Of a stretch of DNA of 64,000 bases, positions 58,888 through 64,000 are shown in pieces. Made by a program: the position numbers and the translations under genes. How positions within the stretch are numbered: position 1 is the stretch's first letter; every line of letters begins with the position of its first letter. Origin of the DNA: Lunularia cruciata (Eukaryota; Streptophyta; Marchantiopsida; Lunulariales; Lunulariaceae). The stretch spans positions 3,040,501 through 3,104,500 of the forward strand of contig OX419761.1 in NCBI GenBank assembly GCA_948567375.1. The letters run 5' to 3'. The notes beneath the pieces were generated by a model. That model saw nothing but the letters and a program-made list of their open reading frames with translations, ran no database searches and was not told the DNA's origin.

Positions 58888-59195
58888 GGTGAAGTCGTTT
58901 TGCAGTGAAGTGCCAACTTCGGGAGAATCTGAATCATCACAATCAAGACTTTTTTGGACAGAATTTGATATGTTGTGATTGTGGGTGTGTGAATCATGAC
59001 AAGTTGTCAAGATTGTGAGCTTGTTACTCTCTTCTAGGTGTAGTTTCTACATTAGAGATTAAAGAAGAACCCAAGAAGAACTACATTGTTATTATTTGTT
59101 TTATATTTGACCAATTTTGACTAGTATTTCTATGGAAACAAACTTTACTTACCTAATTACCGCAAAAGTGATATTTGTTGGGTTGTCACATGAGA

Positions 59196-59990
59196 AGGCA
59201 AGGCAAGTTGATAAGCAACATGAGAAATGATTTGAGTGAGATCACATCGGACCTATCCAATTAGGAGCAAGTTTACTAAATTGGGTATCAAGCGGGAGGA
59301 GTAGGTTACTAGAAGAAAGCATGACCTTATCACCAAGTTGAAAAGTGAGATCACAACGATGTTGGTCCGCATATTGTTTCTAACCATTTTGAGTAACAAG
59401 GAGATGAGATTTGGCTTGTTGTAGAGATTGGGATAGTATGGTCAAGAAGGTGGAAGTATGAGGAACATGAGATGGAGGAGGAGCAAGAAGTGAATCTGGA
59501 ACAAGTAGGTCTTGGCTTAAATTAAGGAAGAAGGGGGAGAATCTGGTGCTTGCTTGTTTGGAGTTATTCTAGGTAAACTACTACCTACAATAACTCCAAA
59601 CTCAACAACTGCAAGGCACTCATCCTAGTTGATATGGTGAACATTGACAAAGCATATCTTCCATGGTGCAATTTGCTTTTTCAATTTGTGCATCAATTTG
59701 AGGATGATAGGCCATGGACAAAGTAAGCTTGATGCAAAGTATCTTGAAGAGTACTTGCTAAATTTTTTTGTGAAATGAGGATCACAATCGGAGATGAGTA
59801 CATGAGGAATCCCATGGTGCTTAAAGATATTATCAAAGTAGATTTGAGTCAATGTTGGAACATCCATTATTTAAAGGTTGGTGCCAAATGGATTTGCTTA
59901 CTAAGCTTATCCACAAACACTATGATTGTTGTTTGACTTTGTTTTGTCTTGAGAAAGAATATAATGAGATCTAAGCTCATGCGTTCTCAT
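59196..59990 (-). pseudogene. Integrase of element A1
   Basis: On minus, 59867-59625 reads VPTLTQIYFDNIFKHHGIPH then VLISDCDPHFTKKF, the integrase core with the second aspartate. 59970-59880 matches the SLPKTKQ and VDKLSKQIH region. It aligns with 1370-1700 of A0. Stops are frequent. Confidence 0.82.
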
Positions 59991-62340
59991 CAAGCAGATG
60001 GAATGGGAAGTGATTGAACTATCCCACTTGGTTTCTAGTTGTTGGCTTTGTTGTATTGGTATCTCTCACAAGATAGGACAAACTATTGAACATCTCATGC
60101 CATGTTGGGCCACCACCATTGGTGTTGTAGGGTACCCAAGGTCTTGTCCACACCCATGTGACCAATGATTTGTAAGTCATGGGCTTCTTGAGATGCATAA
60201 GTCATAGATTGCCTTTGGCTTGAACATAGATCTGGCTTTCCTAGAATAGAAGGCCTTCCTTGAAAGAGAAGGCATTGTATTCCTTGTCATGTATGGAAAT
60301 ACAACCTAGTACCATCTTAAAGAAGGTTCTTGTTGTAAAGCGGTACTAAACTCAATTTAGACCTTGGAGTCAATGGACATTGTCATAATTGCTACCATGA
60401 TGAGAGGAAGAGATTCAAATCAAGTTTTCATGATGGTGCATCAGGGATGACATGGAACCTATCAGGTTGTACTCAAGTTTCAGGTCAAAAAATTATAGTT
60501 GTTCCTCCCATTGATAATATCAACTCTTCATGTATTCCAAATGTAATGTCTACAACAAGGGTTTGTGATTGGTTTGCATGATCACTTGTTTCTCCTAGAT
60601 TGGTTTGCAAGGGTTTGTGAGGTAATTCCTCCATACCTTGGTAGCATATACTATTGTTAGTTGTTTTTTTATCTCAAGCAGAGTAATTCCTTTCCTTTCC
60701 TTTCCTTTAGTTGGTGAGACACAAAGGCAATAGGACATAACCATTTGACTATTCCAACTACAACAGAGCTCTGATGGTAAAGTTATAAGCATCAAAATCA
60801 TCCATATAAGGTAATTGAGTGTCATATGGTTGAAGAATGGATCATGAAGACACCATAGGTTTTAGCTTTTGGAATGATTCTTTGTGCTTGAAAGCTTGAG
60901 TTCTTTGCCAAGAGGTTGGTCAATGGTACGGCCACATGAGCATAGTAGTGGATGAACCGTTAGTAAAAACTTGCCAATCCATTAAATTTTCATACTTCTA
61001 TGACATCCTTCAAAGTAGGCCAAATCAATAATGGCCTTGATTTTCTCCTCTTCCATCTTGATCTCCTTTGAGTAGATCTTGTGACCCAAGAAGGTAACTT
61101 CCTTCTACCAAAGGCACACTTTGACTTCTTGCAATAAAACTTCCATTGACGTAGTCATCTTAAGATTTCTTACATGTGAATTGTATGTTCAGCCTTTGTC
61201 TTGGTACAGATTAAAATATTATCCAAGAACACCACGTACCAATCCAATAGTCCATCCAACATCCAATGCAATTGATCCATGAAGAATACTGGAGCATTAG
61301 TGAACCCAAAAGGTCAAACTCTCCATTCAAAATATCCATTCCTTGTATGAAAGGTAATCTTTTGCATATCCTCTCTATCAATGTGAATCAGCTAATTGGC
61401 GCTTTTGGAGATCCAACTTGGAGAAGAATTGTGCTCCACTCAATTGATCAAGCAAGTCATCACTTCAAGGCAAGGAATATATATTCTTCACTATTTGTTC
61501 ATGGAAGCCACGATAACTAATATAAAAATCAAGTACTCCATCCTTCTTTGGAACAAATAGTAATGATGTTTCCCAAGGAGATATATTATGTGATGTGAAA
61601 TCTTTCTCCATCAACTCTGTCAATGTTATTTGAAGCTCATCCAACTCCTTTGGTGAGAGTCAATAGATTGGTCTACTCATTGGAGTACTTCCTAGTAATA
61701 ACTCAATCTTGAAATGCATACCATGATCGAGGGGTAATCCCTTTGGTAGATCATTTAGAAGCACACCTACAAAATCCTAAACTCCTAAACTATTTGATCA
61801 ACCATTGCTTGATGAGGCTTTTGGCTCTCATTAGATTCTCCATGTGCAATCTGCTTGATCCACACCTCAAAAATAGGTTAATCTTCCTCCAAAGCTCACT
61901 CTATGGCTGCACTATTGACATACTTTCCTTCCTAAGATTGATTATTCTTAGGTGTCCTATTCAAAGGTGCAAACAACCTAATCAATATTTCTTACCTTGG
62001 TATTGAACTTGAATTTATCATCAATTTTAATCAAATTGAACCTTATGTTGTTCAATTCAAGGTAAACCTAGAATGACATCATAGTGTAAAGGTGCCATTA
62101 CAAACCTTATACACTCCAAATACTCCTTCCCAATCTTAAATATAACACAATGTGAGATACGGTATATAGAATCCTTTCCACCATCTACCATCATCAATTT
62201 ACTTCTGATTATTGGCTTGAGAAGAATACTTAATTCCTTTGCTAATTGCATGGACATACAATTCTCTAAAATTCCAAAATTCACCAAAATTTTATATCCA
62301 CAATCAGATATCATATCTTGCAAGTGAAGTAAAATTGCAT
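59991..62340 (-). pseudogene. Protease, RT and RNase H of element A1
   Basis: Reading down from 62323: LVNFGILENCMSM (protease site, altered from DSGATENF) and MAPLHYDVILGLP. RT at about 61480-61200: FSKLDLQ, EDMQKITFHTRNGYFEWRV, PFGFTNAPVFFMDQLHWMLD and VVFLDNILI, in which FLDN replaces the catalytic xxDD, so it would be inactive. RNase H near 60825-60595 has LEIKKQLTIVYATKVWRNYL. The H2C2 zinc-finger region (HMGVDKTLGTLQ) lies at about 60163-60128. Confidence 0.85.
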
Positions 62341-63330
62341 AGATCTAGCCTTCAATCTCATCAAAACTAATCAAATTCCCAATAGGTACCTCAAAATCTC
62401 CTATTAGGATTCCTTTATTTCTTGATCATTTTGCTCAAAAAACTCCATTTGGGTGATTTTTTGAGGTCACACATTCTTGAGTGTACATTCAGCAATGCAA
62501 TGTCCAATTTGGTGACAATAAAAGCAACCACCATTTTTTCATAATCTTTCTTTATCCACATTGCACAATGATCTTCATTGCATTGCGTCAATCTCCATTG
62601 GTGCCAATTCCTCAATCCGTGCATATTGTATTGGTAGGTTTTGTGAAGGATGAGGTCAAGACCAAGTTGTTGCAACCAAGGAATCAAACCGCTCAACCAA
62701 CTACATGGCTTCCTCCAAGTGTTTTGGCTCTTGCATAGTCACCTCCAATTTGGGTCATGACTTCAAGCCCCTCACAAAATGATCCAGAGCTTTGCCTTCT
62801 AGTATATCTAGAATCTACTTATTGGTGTTCTAGAATTACATGATATAAATCTTTACAAAGCCAATCTACTTCAACTCTACCAACCTATCTTGTATGGCCT
62901 TTATAGCTTGGAATCAACCAAGTATTGCACTATTAAAAAGGTGCACAATTTGCCATTTAGCTCACTCCACTCAAACCCACCACCACAACTTTGCCACTCC
63001 ATCCAATTGGCTTGAAGCCAAGAGAATCTATTTTTGTTCATCTTGAAGATATTAACTTTGAAATAATGTTCATAGTCAAACACAAAATTCTCCATTATGC
63101 TCTGGAGATTCTACATTCAAATATTTTGGGCTTCAGAAATTGGATTTGCTCTTCTCCTTCTCAAAATGGTGTTCTCTCTCTACATGCTTTTATTGTTGAT
63201 GATCTCATTCTTTCAACAATTGAGTTAGGTGCTTGATTTGTTGCTGCATGGCAATGATAATCTCAAGCATTGCCACCATGAATACTCTCTATCAAACTAA
63301 CTATAGTTTATCTATGTTAACATGTCGATG
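62341..63330 (-). pseudogene. Gag of element A1
   Basis: A CCHC zinc knuckle CFYCHQIGHCIAEC is at 62526-62485 with all ligands. Upstream (62700-63250 on minus) the text has capsid-like Gag character (for example the segment near 62790-62690 giving LDHFVRGLKS and EEAM*LVERFD). Frames shift repeatedly. The order capsid, knuckle, protease is normal. Confidence 0.75.
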
Positions 63331-63532
63331 CACCATTTCCACCATTCTCTATAAGTTACAATTGGAAGTACCAAGGGTTCACCAAACAAAGTAATTATAT
63401 TCACAAAAAATTACCCAAAGTGTGAGATGATGAACTGTATAATATGATGCTTGGGTAATATATGGACACAAAAATCCCAATGGTTTAATAGAATAGATTT
63501 GATGATCTGTAAATTCCATCCATCCCATTTCT

Positions 63533-63544
63533 ACTTTGATAACA
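63533..63544 (-). other. Degenerate primer-binding site of element A1
   Basis: On minus, TGTTATCAAAGT lies next to the 5' LTR end; it resembles the initiator-Met site TGGTATCAGAGC with several changes. Confidence 0.4.
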
Positions 63545-63545
63545 A

Positions 63546-63900
63546 TATAAAAGACTGAAGAGAGAAATAAGAAAATGGAAGATCACATTGGGATACTTGA
63601 ATGAGGGAAACTCCAAATGCCTAGCATGAGCTTGGATTTATAGAGAAACATACAAGGCTCTTGAGAAGCTTCTCAAGAAGCTTCCTTCTAGAAGCTTTTG
63701 GCTTGGCGTGCAAGCTAAGATAACCAAGAAGCTTCCCAAGAAATTTCCTCCTTTAAGTCACCACTTGGCATGCATATTACTCAATACTTGGAAGGTACCA
63801 AAAAGCTTCCTAGATGCCTCTAGAACATTTAAGGCTAATTTGGCCTATTTTCAACTTTATTAGTCTTGACTAACTCACTGGTAAACTCCATATTAATATA
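63546..63900 (-). repeat. Family A LTR shared by A1 and a further copy A2
   Basis: It matches 48730-49210 and 2476-2886. It has A1 PBS and gag on its lower side and family A chromodomain-end text on its upper side (63901-64000), so it serves as 5' LTR of A1 and 3' LTR of A2. It carries GAAgcTTC, GAAgcTTC and TTCtaGAAgcTT at about 63668-63702 and GAAgcTTCccaaGAAatTTC at 63729-63748. Confidence 0.83.
63668..63748 (-). promoter_or_regulatory. Heat-shock-element-like array in shared A1/A2 LTR
   Basis: Contains GAAgcTTCtcaaGAAgcTTC, TTCtaGAAgcTT and GAAgcTTCccaaGAAatTTC, the third LTR copy with this arrangement. Confidence 0.45.
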
Positions 63901-64000
63901 TATTCCTCCACCACTAGTTGGTGATGTCCTCATCACCATGGAAGCTTCAAACTCCTTGATGGTCGTTTTTGCATTTTAGAGATGTGAAAAAGAGACTCCC
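63901..64000 (-). pseudogene. 3' end of a further family A element (A2), running off the window
   Basis: Reverse complement aligns with 2380-2475 of A0 (catcaccaactag, ggaggaatat), the stretch from chromodomain to LTR. Only 100 bases are in view. Confidence 0.75.

Larger units (their letters stand above)
56138..59190 (+). mobile_element. Family C element, copy C1 (coiled-coil-coding, no paired LTRs), nested in A1
   Basis: Exact 5-bp duplications TGAGA flank it (56133-56137, 59191-59195), and A1 resumes on both sides. It starts TGTGGTATCCACA, a small palindrome, and ends GTTGTCACA, the TG..CA ends of LTR-type elements. The two ends share no long direct repeat, and I find no RT, RNase H, integrase, protease or transposase. 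The interior carries a broken reading frame for an acidic, coiled-coil protein that is also present in C2. It may be a very long solo LTR with an ORF, or a non-autonomous element carrying a host-like gene. Confidence 0.8.
48730..63900 (-). mobile_element. Family A chromovirus A1 (minus), host of two nested insertions
   Basis: In the element's own direction: 5' LTR 63900-63546, PBS and gag-pol 63545-59191, [C1 inserted 59190-56138], integrase C-terminal part 56137-56041, [B inserted 56040-49463], chromodomain region 49462-49211, 3' LTR 49210-48730. Removing the two insertions at their target duplications restores continuous alignment with A0. Total without insertions is about 5.5 kb. The coding region is broken by stops, and the RT active site reads FLDN in place of YLDD or FMDD. 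Confidence 0.85.

Overview
The window looks like nuclear DNA of a land plant, most likely a bryophyte (liverwort or moss). This rests on three things seen in the sequence: a subgroup-22 R2R3-MYB gene with plant-specific motifs, many decayed Ty3/gypsy chromovirus retrotransposons, and a decayed nuclear copy of plastid DNA (infA and rpl36) whose residues resemble bryophyte plastid proteins as I remember them. The species is an inference and was not tested.

Layout. 1-14000 is a left repeat block. It holds a truncated gypsy element (family A, RNase H, integrase, chromodomain and 3' LTR) split by a 684-bp solo LTR (family F); a repeat (family D); a 2.9-kb copy of an unusual coiled-coil-coding element (family C2); the RNase H and integrase of a second gypsy family (E); an antisense gag remnant; and further copies of repeats F and D. 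14000-43700 is an island of mostly unique sequence. Its one certain protein gene is the intronless MYB at 28813-30414 (minus). A small two-exon gene at 24764-25112 (plus) is well supported by splice signals and reading frame. The rest of the island has only short unassigned ORFs, simple repeats, hairpins, and an AT-rich stretch (about 32400-36250) with the plastid-derived DNA. 43750-64000 is a right repeat block with clear nesting: a complete chromovirus (family B, 49463-56040, target-site duplication ATATG) and a family C element (C1, 56138-59190, duplication TGAGA) both sit inside one minus-strand family A element (48730-63900). That element is itself inserted just after the protease of an older gypsy gag-protease remnant, and it shares its outer LTR with a further family A copy running off the window end.

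Function. Only the MYB gene can be given a cellular role with confidence: transcriptional control, by homology to the MYB44/70/73/77 clade. All retrotransposon coding regions carry stops and frameshifts and look dead. The points most worth checking are family C (TG..CA-type ends and 5-bp duplications, yet no paired LTRs or polymerase, encoding a long coiled-coil protein), the arrays of heat-shock-element-like GAAnnTTC/TTCnnGAA motifs kept in all three family A LTRs, the small spliced gene with a cysteine-cluster tail, and two perfect hairpins in the island.
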